Assembly (NCBI GenBank): GCA_004431415.1
Contig: QPMI01000059.1
Location: forward strand, 124,001-188,000
Source: Cyanophora paradoxa
Taxonomy: Eukaryota; Glaucocystophyceae; Cyanophorales; Cyanophoraceae
Reading direction: 5' to 3'
DNA length: 64,000 bases
Under the pieces are notes generated by a model. The model saw only the letters and a list, made by a program, of their open reading frames with translations. It was not told the origin of the DNA and did not search any database. Shown here in pieces: positions 15,580 to 25,341 of this stretch. The translations under genes were made by a program, and so were the position numbers. Position 1 is the first letter of the stretch. Every line of letters begins with the position of its first letter.

Positions 15580-16425
15580 ATGAAAAGAATAACAATAAAT
15601 TGCGACAGTAGAGACCTTGAAAACGGCGTGCTGCACTTGAAAACGCGCCTTAATAATGTAAGGCGATTTCGTGTGCTATCCGCTGAGATTCCCAATAGCT
15701 CTTATGTTGTTCCGCCCGATCAGACAATTACTATAACGCTTCTGAACGAAGAGCCCACGGTAATCCCCGCATCCAAAATGATAGCACCGATTCCCAGCGT
15801 AAACGATTATTATTACGTTGATGCTGATAACGAACGATATCCGAAAGAGAGAGCTTTAAACAGTGATGCTTTACTCGGATTTGCGGGCGGTTCTTTTAAT
15901 CCACTCGGTGTCTTCCCGGTTTCCTATTCTCTCGCTCTGTCCACAAACCGCTTCGTGTTCTCGTCTCCAAACAGCCCGTTTACATTAGTGTCCTCAGACC
16001 AGGAGCTCTGTGATTGTCTCGGCATAGAACCCGGAGTGGTTTACGCCAGCACACCAGAACCAGTGACGGTTCCACTCAGAGATTACCCCAGTCGCTATGC
16101 ATTTACGTGCCCGAAAATGGTCGACTTTAATGCGATTCCATATATTTACCTTGATATCGAAGAGCTCCGCCCGTTTACCAAATTCGCAGCGGTTACAGGT
16201 AGACTGAACAATGTCGACGACTCCTATCTATTGCGAATTCAGATGAACTCGGACTTTGGTAGATATTCCTTTTACCACGAACCGAGCGCAAGCATCCCTT
16301 TCGTAAATGTCACATCGCAACTCGATTTAGATCGTCTCACAATTTCGCTTCGAAAATGGCGGGGCTCTGTTGCGGATATAAACGGTCTCGCATTCTCGTT
16401 CCAGCTCGAAGTGATCACGGATTAA
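15580..16425 (+). CDS. Second minor capsid-like protein
   Basis: The 281 residues begin MKRITINCDSRDLENG, then NNVRRFRVLSAEIPNSSYVV. This is the same N-terminal pattern (S-R-D, then V-R-x-L-x-A-x-x-P-N) seen in the gene at 14638-15563. The C-terminus (LDRLTISLRKWRG, then AFSFQLEVITD) also matches the end of that neighbour (FDRLTIKLIDHDG, then YFTFEIETY). It is therefore a full-length paralogue of the penton or minor capsid protein. It is transcribed divergently from its paralogue and ends 6 bp from the convergent patatin gene. Two penton-type proteins could build different vertices or a fibre-bearing vertex. Confidence 0.7.
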   Translation: MKRITINCDSRDLENGVLHLKTRLNNVRRFRVLSAEIPNSSYVVPPDQTITITLLNEEPTVIPASKMIAPIPSVNDYYYVDADNERYPKERALNSDALLGFAGGSFNPLGVFPVSYSLALSTNRFVFSSPNSPFTLVSSDQELCDCLGIEPGVVYASTPEPVTVPLRDYPSRYAFTCPKMVDFNAIPYIYLDIEELRPFTKFAAVTGRLNNVDDSYLLRIQMNSDFGRYSFYHEPSASIPFVNVTSQLDLDRLTISLRKWRGSVADINGLAFSFQLEVITD

Positions 16426-16431
16426 GCGCTG

Positions 16432-17925
16432 TCACACGTAGTAGCCCTCGAAATCAATTCGGCATGCCGAAGCTACGTTCGTCGAGAGCACCCAGATTAC
16501 GAGGGTTCTCACAGATCTCGGGTTCGCTAAGAAATGTTCGTCGGGCTCCGCACTTCCGGCTATTTGATTTGCATTGGTAAACACTCTCGTCGCGCCGGCT
16601 TCTGTGTATGTAACAAGCGCAGAAACTCCGGGAGTGAGCTGGTAATCGATCTCAAACGTTTTAATATAGTTGCCATTCGCAGCCGGCTTCATTTTTATTG
16701 AGGAAAGCATGAACAGACGCGGAAAATCGATGCGTAAATAATTGCCTCCCGACCTACTACCTTGCGGCGGGTTGGTAAATCCCACCCACCCCGTAGCATT
16801 CGACCAGCGGGCATTGGAGGCTGTCCCGAATTCCGCAATAAAAGCGCTATTATCGAGCGGCACCCAGTTAGACTCCGGGGGTGCACTTGTATCTGTGCAA
16901 CCCGACAGATTAATTATGGGAACGTCTCCCTCTGATATATTCATCGTCAGCACCGAATACATTGCATTAAAATACGTTTGCTGTGCGGAAACAAACGTGA
17001 GCGCTTCCGTTTCTAAATATTGCAGGTGACTCGTTGTGATAGTATCGAGGGTCATTTTATCTTTCGGTAAAGGAACGCTCAGCTTATAGTAGCGATCGTA
17101 ATTCTGATCATCGTTTCTGGGTAAAAGTTCCAGCAGCTTTACGTGGGCGTTTAGATCACTCGACTCTAAGAACATGCTGAGAATTGGCGATCCTGTGGCG
17201 CTTAGCATCCATTGCACGATCCCCCAATTTTTCATAGTGTCGTACGAATATCCCGCGGTTGCTTTATCGGCGTCTTGGACATGACCCGCCGTAATCGAGA
17301 CCACTATAAGCTCCTCCTCGCATGAGTTTCCAAATAAAGTGCGGGCGAATGTGTAGCCACAGATCCCGGGCGAATTATTTCCACTCATGCAACCATCGAT
17401 TAAACAATATGTTCTCCCGGCGACTGTGACTTGTTTCGGCTCGAAATAGGTGGGCGCAGCTGAGGTAGCCCTTGCAGCATCGCGCACAAGCATCCCATTT
17501 ATGTCTTCATCGTTGCTTGAAATAAAAACGGGGGACATTAAGATCGTGTCAAACGCAGTCACGATGGTGGGTTTATAGAGATCCGCCATGGTCGCTGAGC
17601 CGCAGAGTTCGAGAGCCACCGCTTCTAAGTTAGTTGCTTCGTACTTTGGGCGCTGTACAATCGATGTAAGCACTCGTGGATTTGCGAAAATCAGCGGTAG
17701 CTTCGCTTTGTAGAGCGCCAGAATATCAGTAGCAGTATATTTTGGGGCTCCATCGGTTCCCTTGATATTTAATAGGAGCGCGATTAATCCACCTGTGGAT
17801 GTTCCCGCAAAGCAGTCGAATAGCTGTTGGATTCGTTTACCTGTTTGGGCTTCAATCTGTGCCAGTATAGCAGCCTCGATTATTCCGCGCGACCCCCCTC
17901 CACTCAAAGCGAGAACGGTCTTCAT
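16432..17925 (-). CDS. Patatin-like phospholipase with C-terminal discoidin-like domain
   Basis: The protein has 497 residues. The patatin domain (about 1-330) has the oxyanion glycine motif SGGGSRG (8-14), the nucleophile elbow GTSTGG with Ser43, and the DG of the catalytic dyad at Asp177. All catalytic positions are intact. Patatins are lipid acyl hydrolases or phospholipase A enzymes. The C-terminal 140 residues (WVPLDNSAF to CRIDFEGYYV) look like an F5/8 type C (discoidin) carbohydrate- or lipid-binding fold. The architecture suggests a lipase directed to a membrane, either at entry (breaching a host membrane) or at release. No signal peptide is visible. Its start faces the fibre gene at 17969 across 43 bp. 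Confidence 0.88.
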   Translation of the reverse strand: MKTVLALSGGGSRGIIEAAILAQIEAQTGKRIQQLFDCFAGTSTGGLIALLLNIKGTDGAPKYTATDILALYKAKLPLIFANPRVLTSIVQRPKYEATNLEAVALELCGSATMADLYKPTIVTAFDTILMSPVFISSNDEDINGMLVRDAARATSAAPTYFEPKQVTVAGRTYCLIDGCMSGNNSPGICGYTFARTLFGNSCEEELIVVSITAGHVQDADKATAGYSYDTMKNWGIVQWMLSATGSPILSMFLESSDLNAHVKLLELLPRNDDQNYDRYYKLSVPLPKDKMTLDTITTSHLQYLETEALTFVSAQQTYFNAMYSVLTMNISEGDVPIINLSGCTDTSAPPESNWVPLDNSAFIAEFGTASNARWSNATGWVGFTNPPQGSRSGGNYLRIDFPRLFMLSSIKMKPAANGNYIKTFEIDYQLTPGVSALVTYTEAGATRVFTNANQIAGSAEPDEHFLANPRSVRTLVIWVLSTNVASACRIDFEGYYV

Positions 17926-17968
17926 TATCTTATATACTTCTTATATATCTTCTTTGTTTATAAAGAGG
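17926..17968. promoter_or_regulatory. 43-bp divergent promoter between the patatin and anchored-fibre genes
   Basis: An AT-rich stretch with two TATATA-type cores (CTTATATACTTCTTATATA). It must serve both directions. Confidence 0.5.
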
Positions 17969-20900
17969 ATGTCGTTCCTGAATCCGAGACCCGATGCACG
18001 AGTAATTAATTCGACCACGCAGATAGAGGACACTGACCAGGTAAACACCGAAATTCGCGGGTCTATCAGAATAAATTACAATGCAGACCGCGAAGATCCA
18101 GTCAGTGGAACACCGAGCAGACCCGCAGCTTTGCAGTTAATGAACGTCGAGAAGGGGGATCACAAGCTTGCAATCGACTTTTTACTTGATGACAACGAGC
18201 GAAACAGAGTTGCCAGCATCCAGGCGACTCGTCAGTTACCGAAAACGGTGCGATATAATCGGAGGAACATCCCAAAAGCTTTCGATAGAGGTCGCTTAAA
18301 CTTCTTCATTCAAGATGAGAGCGGTTTCCAAAATGCAGCTATGAGAATCGTGGATAATAGCACGCTTATAGCGGGAGTATCCACGCGGAAAACAAAGGTA
18401 GAGGTCGTCCATGATCTCTCAGCAGGTAATTTGACGACGAGCAACATTGCAGCAAGCAACATCACCACGGACACTCTGAACGTAAACTCATTTAATTCAG
18501 AGTCTTTCTTCGCCACCAATGTCGCCACATGCAATCTAAATCTTGATTCCTTTATTATTCAGAAGAGCGACACGGTTCCCCAAATTACAGAGGGCGTTTT
18601 CACATTAGACTCCGCGAAACCGACCTTAGAAATTGTCGAAAATGGGAACGTTGTGGATATAATTGGCGCCAATGCTCCGAATGTGAGATCCTTAGCACTT
18701 GATAAAACGACTATATCATTTGCAGAAGAAATTCCGGCATTTACCACAGAGAAACAGGCACTGAGAACAGATCATGTTTACATTACCAGAGACAATATAA
18801 ACGATCTTTTGGGCAAGGACATTGTGAAGGCGTTTTTGGAGTTCGAGAGGAACAAGAACACCAAAGATTCGAGCCAGGATGGAACCCTCACGACCCACAC
18901 AACCGAGATCGCGGCTTTGCAGTCCGAAATTAATGCACTGTTTGCAGCAGATGGAGCGCTTGCAATTACCTTAGCCCATATTCTATCGAAAAGGAACATT
19001 TACCCCGCGACTGATAACACATACCGAGTTGGTTTATCGAATCTGAGATGGTCAGAGATGCATGGAGTTTCGATGGTTGCCACCGACACTACCAGCTCGA
19101 ATATAATCCTTCCATTAAATCACTCACTCCGACCCAATCAAATACCCACTGATGAGAGAGCTCTGATCAGCTACAACGACTTTAATAGCAACCTTTCCCG
19201 CTCAGTTTCGCGAACTGAGACCTACACTGTCGAGGGATACCCGCAGAAATTCGCAGGTCTTGAAGTCTATGTGGTGTATGCTGATAGCCCGACCTACACA
19301 TTTACATGGGGTCAATTGGGTGTCACAGGTTTCGAGATTTTACCTACGGTTACCTTGGTCGATCATACAGTTTACTATAATCAAATTACTTTCACTGATG
19401 AATATAACAAGGCATATGTCCATAATATCACCTCCACAGGGTTTCAGGTTTCGTTCCAATATGTTGGAACAAATACTCTCATTATCCGAAACAACTCGCT
19501 AAACAGCATAGCTAATGTGAGCTTCACTCTCACTATCAATTATGTCACCCCTATATTTGATAGCAAGCCCAGAGTAAAGGTTTACCGAGATTTACAGGTA
19601 AATAATGTCGTCCCCTTCCCAGCTTCCAATATACAGATAGGCGAACCCACAAACCCCTTCAAACGAGAATATCTTAAAGAGCTCTATATAACAAAGTCCG
19701 ATTTCGCAGATGCTGTCGCTTTGGTAAACTCCCCGACACCCAGTATATCATACCACAATATCAAAGCGTTTACCCCTATGACTCAGACAGGTAGCAGGTC
19801 GTTCCCGAGCTCAGAATTATTAAGTATGGTAAATGGCTACTATTATAGATATACTCCGTCAGAGTCGATTAGTATACCTATTACCTTCACATCGACATAT
19901 AATGCCCCACCAATTGTTACCATAGTAGATACCAATCGATATTTCGCCCAGCCCACAGGAGGCATAACACCAGCACCCAAATATACTACCGTTTTTCGAG
20001 CAGAGAATGTCACCACCACAGGCTTTAATCTTGTAGCCGATCCTACGATTCATACTTATATCAATGGCTACCCAGTCGGTGTCTACTTCTATACATATAA
20101 TGCCACCACAGCGAAATTCGAATATCCCCCATACACAGTAGGGTGGTCAGCTGTGGGTCAGACTCCCCAGTATGATGATACTGATAGATTAAAAATAAAG
20201 TATCCACTCGATGTGACCGACCTATATACTACAAGGATCAATGGGCAGAATTTTGTGTTTAATGGAACCAATGCGACTGTGATCGATAACAGAGTCACAA
20301 ATAATTACTTTTTCGATTCTCGATATATTAATACTTGCAACATTGTCATACAAAACACGTTTGAAAATCGCAGTAAGACCTTAACAGTCACCTTGCCCAC
20401 TCACTCGAATGTCTCAGATGGATTTCACTATTATCTTTTCAATCGTAATTACACCTCATATATTCCATATCCTTCTGAGACTGTCAACATGAGCTATCCC
20501 AGAGTCACCCTAACATCGACCAATGCTGACTTCTTTGGATCCACGGACTTTATGACCTTCTTTGCTTTCACATCGTCCACAGATGGTCTCTTAGTTTATT
20601 ACACTTTCAGGTATGATGCTGTTTGGACTCAGCTTGACAGCCACCCAAATACAGATGTAATTGAAGTGGGCGATAAGAAATATATTAAAACCGCTTCCCC
20701 ATGGGTGTGCACTGTCCGGCTCGATGATAGATACACTCCCAACCTAAATAACATTGGAATGCACTCGACATGTAATATTTATGTGCAAGGTGCAATTTCG
20801 GCTACCAAATATTTCGAGGGTGGGAACTGTGATGCAGCCCATAGGTTGCTATCGCGAAATGGGCTCTTTGAGTCATTCAGTGGGACGGCTCTACCGCCCT

Positions 20901-21619
20901 TTATCAGGGACACGGTCTATGATACCACATGCAATATTTGGGTGTGCCGATCTGTGAGCAATCCGCCTGTAACACAGGAATTATACAGTTACCTCGCGAA
21001 TAAGTATGGGGCAATCACAGGGTCTTCAACAGGAAATCCAGCAACAGCTCCTATCGTGTTTGCAAATGCATACACAGCGCCAACCTCATTGGCAGGGTCG
21101 ACAGAACCGCCACCAAACGATCCCAATCCGAACCAGCCTAACCCAGATCCCGATTCAAAAGATCCCCCTACAACTGATCCAGATCCAAACACGACACCTA
21201 ATAATCCCACTAATCCTACAAATCCAGTCGGAGCACCCGGAATGGATCCAGGAACGTTAGTGCTTCTCATTCTCTTGCCGATTCTCGGTGCTCTTGGGCT
21301 TGTGCTTGCATACAAATTCCGAGCTTTGTGTTGTGCATGCATAGACAGAACCATTGCAGGAGCAGGAAATAAATACTCAACACCTGAGCTGAATGTGACC
21401 CAAACAGCCGAAGGAGATGTGGGGTTAGAGGTGAGGTCAGCCGAGGGGCATGGTCTTAGTGTTGTGAGAACTGATCAACCACCAGCAAGTAGGGCAGCAC
21501 CCAAAAAATCACGAGCAGAACGAATGGCTGAATCAATAATGAATGAAAATGCAGACTTTATGGCGGAAATTGCACAACGAGAGGGCAGAACATACGAGCT
21601 TCTCCCAATGCGACCTTAA
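17969..21619 (+). CDS. Large membrane-anchored fibre or attachment protein
   Basis: I take the ATG at 17969 (MSFLNPRPDARV), after a TTTATAAAGAGG leader. The frame extends further upstream, but there it overlaps the patatin gene. The product is 1216 residues. Residues about 150-200 hold short repeats (NLTTSNIAASNIT, and ATCNLNLD) typical of beta-helical fibre shafts. The middle has several beta-sandwich segments with PPIVTIVD- and NYVTPIFDSKPR-type lectin-like signatures. A proline/asparagine/aspartate linker at about 1045-1090 leads to one hydrophobic transmembrane segment (about 1093-1117) rich in Leu/Ile/Gly, then CCACID and a 90-residue charged tail. The inferred role is an attachment protein held in a membrane. 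A viral internal membrane or a host membrane are both possible. Confidence 0.7.
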   Translation: MSFLNPRPDARVINSTTQIEDTDQVNTEIRGSIRINYNADREDPVSGTPSRPAALQLMNVEKGDHKLAIDFLLDDNERNRVASIQATRQLPKTVRYNRRNIPKAFDRGRLNFFIQDESGFQNAAMRIVDNSTLIAGVSTRKTKVEVVHDLSAGNLTTSNIAASNITTDTLNVNSFNSESFFATNVATCNLNLDSFIIQKSDTVPQITEGVFTLDSAKPTLEIVENGNVVDIIGANAPNVRSLALDKTTISFAEEIPAFTTEKQALRTDHVYITRDNINDLLGKDIVKAFLEFERNKNTKDSSQDGTLTTHTTEIAALQSEINALFAADGALAITLAHILSKRNIYPATDNTYRVGLSNLRWSEMHGVSMVATDTTSSNIILPLNHSLRPNQIPTDERALISYNDFNSNLSRSVSRTETYTVEGYPQKFAGLEVYVVYADSPTYTFTWGQLGVTGFEILPTVTLVDHTVYYNQITFTDEYNKAYVHNITSTGFQVSFQYVGTNTLIIRNNSLNSIANVSFTLTINYVTPIFDSKPRVKVYRDLQVNNVVPFPASNIQIGEPTNPFKREYLKELYITKSDFADAVALVNSPTPSISYHNIKAFTPMTQTGSRSFPSSELLSMVNGYYYRYTPSESISIPITFTSTYNAPPIVTIVDTNRYFAQPTGGITPAPKYTTVFRAENVTTTGFNLVADPTIHTYINGYPVGVYFYTYNATTAKFEYPPYTVGWSAVGQTPQYDDTDRLKIKYPLDVTDLYTTRINGQNFVFNGTNATVIDNRVTNNYFFDSRYINTCNIVIQNTFENRSKTLTVTLPTHSNVSDGFHYYLFNRNYTSYIPYPSETVNMSYPRVTLTSTNADFFGSTDFMTFFAFTSSTDGLLVYYTFRYDAVWTQLDSHPNTDVIEVGDKKYIKTASPWVCTVRLDDRYTPNLNNIGMHSTCNIYVQGAISATKYFEGGNCDAAHRLLSRNGLFESFSGTALPPFIRDTVYDTTCNIWVCRSVSNPPVTQELYSYLANKYGAITGSSTGNPATAPIVFANAYTAPTSLAGSTEPPPNDPNPNQPNPDPDSKDPPTTDPDPNTTPNNPTNPTNPVGAPGMDPGTLVLLILLPILGALGLVLAYKFRALCCACIDRTIAGAGNKYSTPELNVTQTAEGDVGLEVRSAEGHGLSVVRTDQPPASRAAPKKSRAERMAESIMNENADFMAEIAQREGRTYELLPMRP

Positions 21620-21648
21620 TTTTTGTAGAATGCCATAATAGAGAAATA

Positions 21649-23187
21649 ATGACGGAACCCATAGTAGAAACGACAGTAAAGAATGCTGTATTGGATAATC
21701 AATTTTATATAACCCATGCCAATATACCCAGTGAATCCAATGACCTAATTGTTAATCTAAAAGGCTATGTGATGGGAGCTATGGCTTCTAACCTATGGAA
21801 TGACATTTTCGGTTACGAGTTTGGTCACATCTATGACATTGCAAATGGGATCGGCTATGTGGATGCGATGGCAGGCACAGCCTTTCGAAATCTAAATTGC
21901 AACTGTGTGGGTGGGTGGATGTTTCAGATCTGTTCAAATGTCGATCCTACTATTGATCCCGCCACGATTACCTTTGATTGCAATCTGTTTGCCCCCAAAA
22001 CGATTTTCTCCATCACTTGCAATCTCGTTAATTCGGATGTGCCCATTGTGGCACCTCTCATGGGTGCATCCAACATGTACATTCGAAGATACCCTGTTGT
22101 TCACACAGGTGGAGAGTATCAGATCCCAGATGATCCAGCTATAATGCCCATTAAAATTGACCTCCCTTCGGATTATGTAGGGAGGGGGGAACTGAAAACC
22201 GTTTCATTTACAGGAGACTATAATGATCTCATTAATAAACCCACCGCAGCAAATCTACACCCTGTTGCATTTTCGGGGAGTTTCCTCGACCTTAATAATA
22301 GATCACACACCCACACAAAGGCAGAAATCACAGATTTTGCACACACTCACACCAAATCACAAATTACAGATTTTGCACACTTCCACACAAGAGCAGATAT
22401 CACAAATTTCGCTCACACTCATGTTAAATCAGAGATATTAGATCTCGGAAATGTTGCATATGTGGGTCACACCCATACCAAGGCAGAGATTACAGATCTT
22501 GGAAATGTTGCATATGTTGGTCACACCCACACAAAGGCAGAGATTACAGATTTTGCACACACTCATGATTGGAATACAGATATCTATAACAAACCTGCAA
22601 TTTTCTCAGGAAACTACAATGATTTGACCAATAGACCAACTCTTGATCCTTTCACAGCCACCACAATCAGAGCCAACAACACAATGTATGTAGGATCAGG
22701 TCAGATTGTAGAACCAGCAGGACCTATGTTTGAAGAAACATGGTTCTTCCACAATTCGCAGAATTACTTTGATAAAACCTTACTTGTTCGTGGAAATGCC
22801 TATGCAAGAAATTTCTATGCTATGAACCCCTCAAATAATGCGACCATCAGTCGATGTATTACAGAGGCAGATCTTTCCAGTCAACTCAATGCATATTTTA
22901 ATGGGAAAATCCAAGCAGGAACGTATGTTTACACTACTCCTTATCTTTGGGCAAATCCTGACCATAGGTTTAACCTCACTATTAATTTCAACAGCAGCTT
23001 TGCTAACCCTCCTATTGTAACAACTGGTATACAACACAATGAGACAGCCTACTACTATCGAATGTATGTTAGGCTTAAACAAGTTTACAGTAGCTATTTC
23101 ACTTGTGAGCTTGACATAGTTCCATTAAGTTCTTTTGACAGACCAGGATTTCCAGTTACAATTCATTACATTGCTGTCGCAATTTAA
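21649..23187 (+). CDS. Fibre protein with HxH metal-binding repeats and lectin-like tip
   Basis: The protein has 512 residues. A repeat block at about 217-307 contains many HTHTKAEITDF or HTHTKSQITDF units, and twice LGNVAYVGHTHTK. HxH repeats like this occur in tail-fibre needles of phages such as T4, where histidines coordinate metal ions along a trimer axis. Flanking segments (FSGxxxDLNNR and FSGNYNDLTNRPT) are also common in phage fibres. The last 85 or so residues (FNSSFANPPIVTTGIQ, ending VTIHYIAVAI) resemble an H-type lectin domain. This supports a trimeric receptor-binding fibre. It belongs to the rightmost + strand fibre block. Confidence 0.75.
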   Translation: MTEPIVETTVKNAVLDNQFYITHANIPSESNDLIVNLKGYVMGAMASNLWNDIFGYEFGHIYDIANGIGYVDAMAGTAFRNLNCNCVGGWMFQICSNVDPTIDPATITFDCNLFAPKTIFSITCNLVNSDVPIVAPLMGASNMYIRRYPVVHTGGEYQIPDDPAIMPIKIDLPSDYVGRGELKTVSFTGDYNDLINKPTAANLHPVAFSGSFLDLNNRSHTHTKAEITDFAHTHTKSQITDFAHFHTRADITNFAHTHVKSEILDLGNVAYVGHTHTKAEITDLGNVAYVGHTHTKAEITDFAHTHDWNTDIYNKPAIFSGNYNDLTNRPTLDPFTATTIRANNTMYVGSGQIVEPAGPMFEETWFFHNSQNYFDKTLLVRGNAYARNFYAMNPSNNATISRCITEADLSSQLNAYFNGKIQAGTYVYTTPYLWANPDHRFNLTINFNSSFANPPIVTTGIQHNETAYYYRMYVRLKQVYSSYFTCELDIVPLSSFDRPGFPVTIHYIAVAI

Positions 23188-23206
23188 CTATTTCGTAATT
23201 ATAAAG

Positions 23207-24277
23207 ATGACCTCCCTTTTAGAGATTCCAAACTATGAACTTGCAGCCAAATCACTCCACAGCACCTCTCATGAAGTAGTCGACTCCACACCCGGTTTTA
23301 TTTGCACTGAAACTACAAGTAATACCTCTTTCACAGAGAACAGTATACTGAGGGTCAAAGAAATTCGATGTGATCGAAATGGAGGCAAGATTAGAACCAC
23401 AGGCATTATAATCTCGAATAAAAACCAAGTTCAAGCAGGTCAGGTAGTCCCCAATTCAGCAATATATGATAATGTGGGTGGATTCACCACAGCACAGATA
23501 GTTACTTTTGGTAATACAAGCAATAATTCTGCTCTTGTGGTGAAAAGTGGAGGAGCCTACATTGGTGATGGAGCAAATGTAGCAGGAACTCTGACAGCAA
23601 ATCAATTGACTGTGAGTGGGACATGTTCATTTGCAGGATTGATGACCTTTAATGGTGGGCTTTCAGGGAGTATTCAGTATGGAACTCTCACACTTACAAC
23701 AAGAATAAATACACCTGAGATTGACAACATGAGTGACACAGTCATGAATTACAAGAGGAATGGGGATACCATTCTTTCTCTTCAAAAAACTATTCAGACA
23801 GATAACACAACTGTTCAACATCTCACACTTCCGACAAGCAAATATCTCAAATTAAGTAGCCATCCTCGTTTCTTTGCAACAAAACAGCAACCAAATGGGT
23901 CAATAACTGCAACAATTTCCTCAATAAATATATATCCAACAACAGGAGTCATAGTGAACCAAGGAAATCATTTCGATCCTGCGACAGGGCTTTTTACTGC
24001 CCCTGTTACAGGAAACTATCTTGTCACATTTAGTGGATCCTGTTATACGGCTGGAAGACCAGGTATTATAACAACATTTTTACAGAAAAACGGAAGCTCA
24101 TCTGGAATTGAAGTTAATAATAATTATCCATCTGTGTATGCAAACAATGGATTGGAAATAATCGTTGACCTTCAAGCTAATGATTCCATCAAAATATCAT
24201 ATAGTGTCAGTGGTGGAGCTTCTTCATATTATAATATCAGATGGTTCTTTGGATGTATGCTTCTCAGCTCTTCATAA
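23207..24277 (+). CDS. Fibre protein with conserved N-terminal module and C1q-like tip (1)
   Basis: The product is 356 residues from the ATG at 23207 (ATAAAG leader, 19 bp after the previous stop). Residues about 10-120 form the shared fibre module (HEVVDSTPGFICTETT, NSILRVKEIRCDRNGG, VVKSGGAYIGDG). A short linker with repeated short strands follows. Residues about 218-356 (HPRFFATKQ, FDPATGLFTAPVTGNYLVTF, FFGCMLL) have the C1q/TNF-like jelly-roll pattern, a trimeric recognition fold. The module is shared with three other genes in the window while the tip differs. It is likely a trimeric host-recognition fibre. Confidence 0.75.
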   Translation: MTSLLEIPNYELAAKSLHSTSHEVVDSTPGFICTETTSNTSFTENSILRVKEIRCDRNGGKIRTTGIIISNKNQVQAGQVVPNSAIYDNVGGFTTAQIVTFGNTSNNSALVVKSGGAYIGDGANVAGTLTANQLTVSGTCSFAGLMTFNGGLSGSIQYGTLTLTTRINTPEIDNMSDTVMNYKRNGDTILSLQKTIQTDNTTVQHLTLPTSKYLKLSSHPRFFATKQQPNGSITATISSINIYPTTGVIVNQGNHFDPATGLFTAPVTGNYLVTFSGSCYTAGRPGIITTFLQKNGSSSGIEVNNNYPSVYANNGLEIIVDLQANDSIKISYSVSGGASSYYNIRWFFGCMLLSSS

Positions 24278-24299
24278 TATTATCCATATAATATAAAGT

Positions 24300-25319
24300 A
24301 TGACCACTCAAATAGCTGTTCCTGTGTTCTGTTATGCCGCCCCCAAAATACATCAACTCAACCACACAGTAACAGATGCAACCCCTGGTTTTATTTGCAC
24401 TGAAACAACAGGTGCCGATTCGTTTTCTCAGAATTCAGTGATAAGATGCAAAGAAATTCGATGTGATCGCAATGGGGGCAAGGTGAGAACCACAGGTTTA
24501 ATTGTCTCCAATAAGAACCAAGTTCAATCAGGTCAGATAGTCTCAGATTCCACAATTTATGAGGATGTTGGAGGGTTCACCACACCAAAGATTGTAACCT
24601 TTGACAATACAATTAATAACTCTGCTCTTGTTGTGAGAAGTGGAGGAGCTTACATTGGAGATGGGGCGAGAGTTGATGGAACCCTAACAGCAAATCAGGT
24701 AAGTATTACAGGAACAAGCACCTTTACAGGATTGGTAACAGCAAATGCTGGTATTTCACTACCAATTGCCTCACAATCCATAATCACAGCAATGAACAAG
24801 GTTGTCACACCAGAAATCGATACAGGAGTCAATGTAGATCTTCTTCTGAAACGAAATAGTAACACTGTTGCTACTCTGGAAGCGAATAGTTTGACAATTA
24901 ATACAGGGTGTTATCTCAAAACATCACATCCACGATTTTCAGTTCAACTCGGCTACAACCACACTGCTACAAGTTCTGCTGTTCTTATAAACTGGGCAAC
25001 AGTTCGAGTAAACAATACCAACTCATTCAGCATATCAACTGGAAGGTTCACAGCACCTGTTGCGGGACACTATCGATTTTCAGTTTTCACTTCTTCAACC
25101 ACAACTTCTGCAATTGAATTATTTGTAAGGGTTAATGATGCTGACCCTGGGGGATTGAGCATTTCCCAAGTTCACAATCTGTCGACAACAAATAAAGCAC
25201 TTTGTTTCTCTTGCATTCTCAATCTTGCCCAAAACGAATATGTGACACTTGTTACAAATTCAGTCGGTTCCTATGCAAGTGAAACAGCCTTCTCAGGTGA
25301 ATTAATAAGCATCGTATAA
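24300..25319 (+). CDS. Fibre protein with conserved N-terminal module and C1q-like tip (2)
   Basis: The product is 339 residues. The N-terminal 120 residues are closely similar to the upstream gene (DATPGFICTETTGADSF, NSVIRCKEIRCDRNGGKVRT). The C1q-like tip at about 209-339 (HPRFSVQLG, ISTGRFTAPVAGHYRFSVF, ISIV end) is much more diverged. The pair is therefore a tandem duplication with rapid change at the receptor-contacting end. A CATATAATATAAAGT leader precedes the ATG. Confidence 0.75.
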   Translation: MTTQIAVPVFCYAAPKIHQLNHTVTDATPGFICTETTGADSFSQNSVIRCKEIRCDRNGGKVRTTGLIVSNKNQVQSGQIVSDSTIYEDVGGFTTPKIVTFDNTINNSALVVRSGGAYIGDGARVDGTLTANQVSITGTSTFTGLVTANAGISLPIASQSIITAMNKVVTPEIDTGVNVDLLLKRNSNTVATLEANSLTINTGCYLKTSHPRFSVQLGYNHTATSSAVLINWATVRVNNTNSFSISTGRFTAPVAGHYRFSVFTSSTTTSAIELFVRVNDADPGGLSISQVHNLSTTNKALCFSCILNLAQNEYVTLVTNSVGSYASETAFSGELISIV

Positions 25320-25341
25320 TTTTCTTATGGTAGTTTAGGAA

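Noticed and set aside
17762-17968. Upstream extension of the large fibre frame
   Set aside because: It overlaps the start of the patatin gene; the ATG at 17969 has a promoter-like leader and fits the fibre start better.
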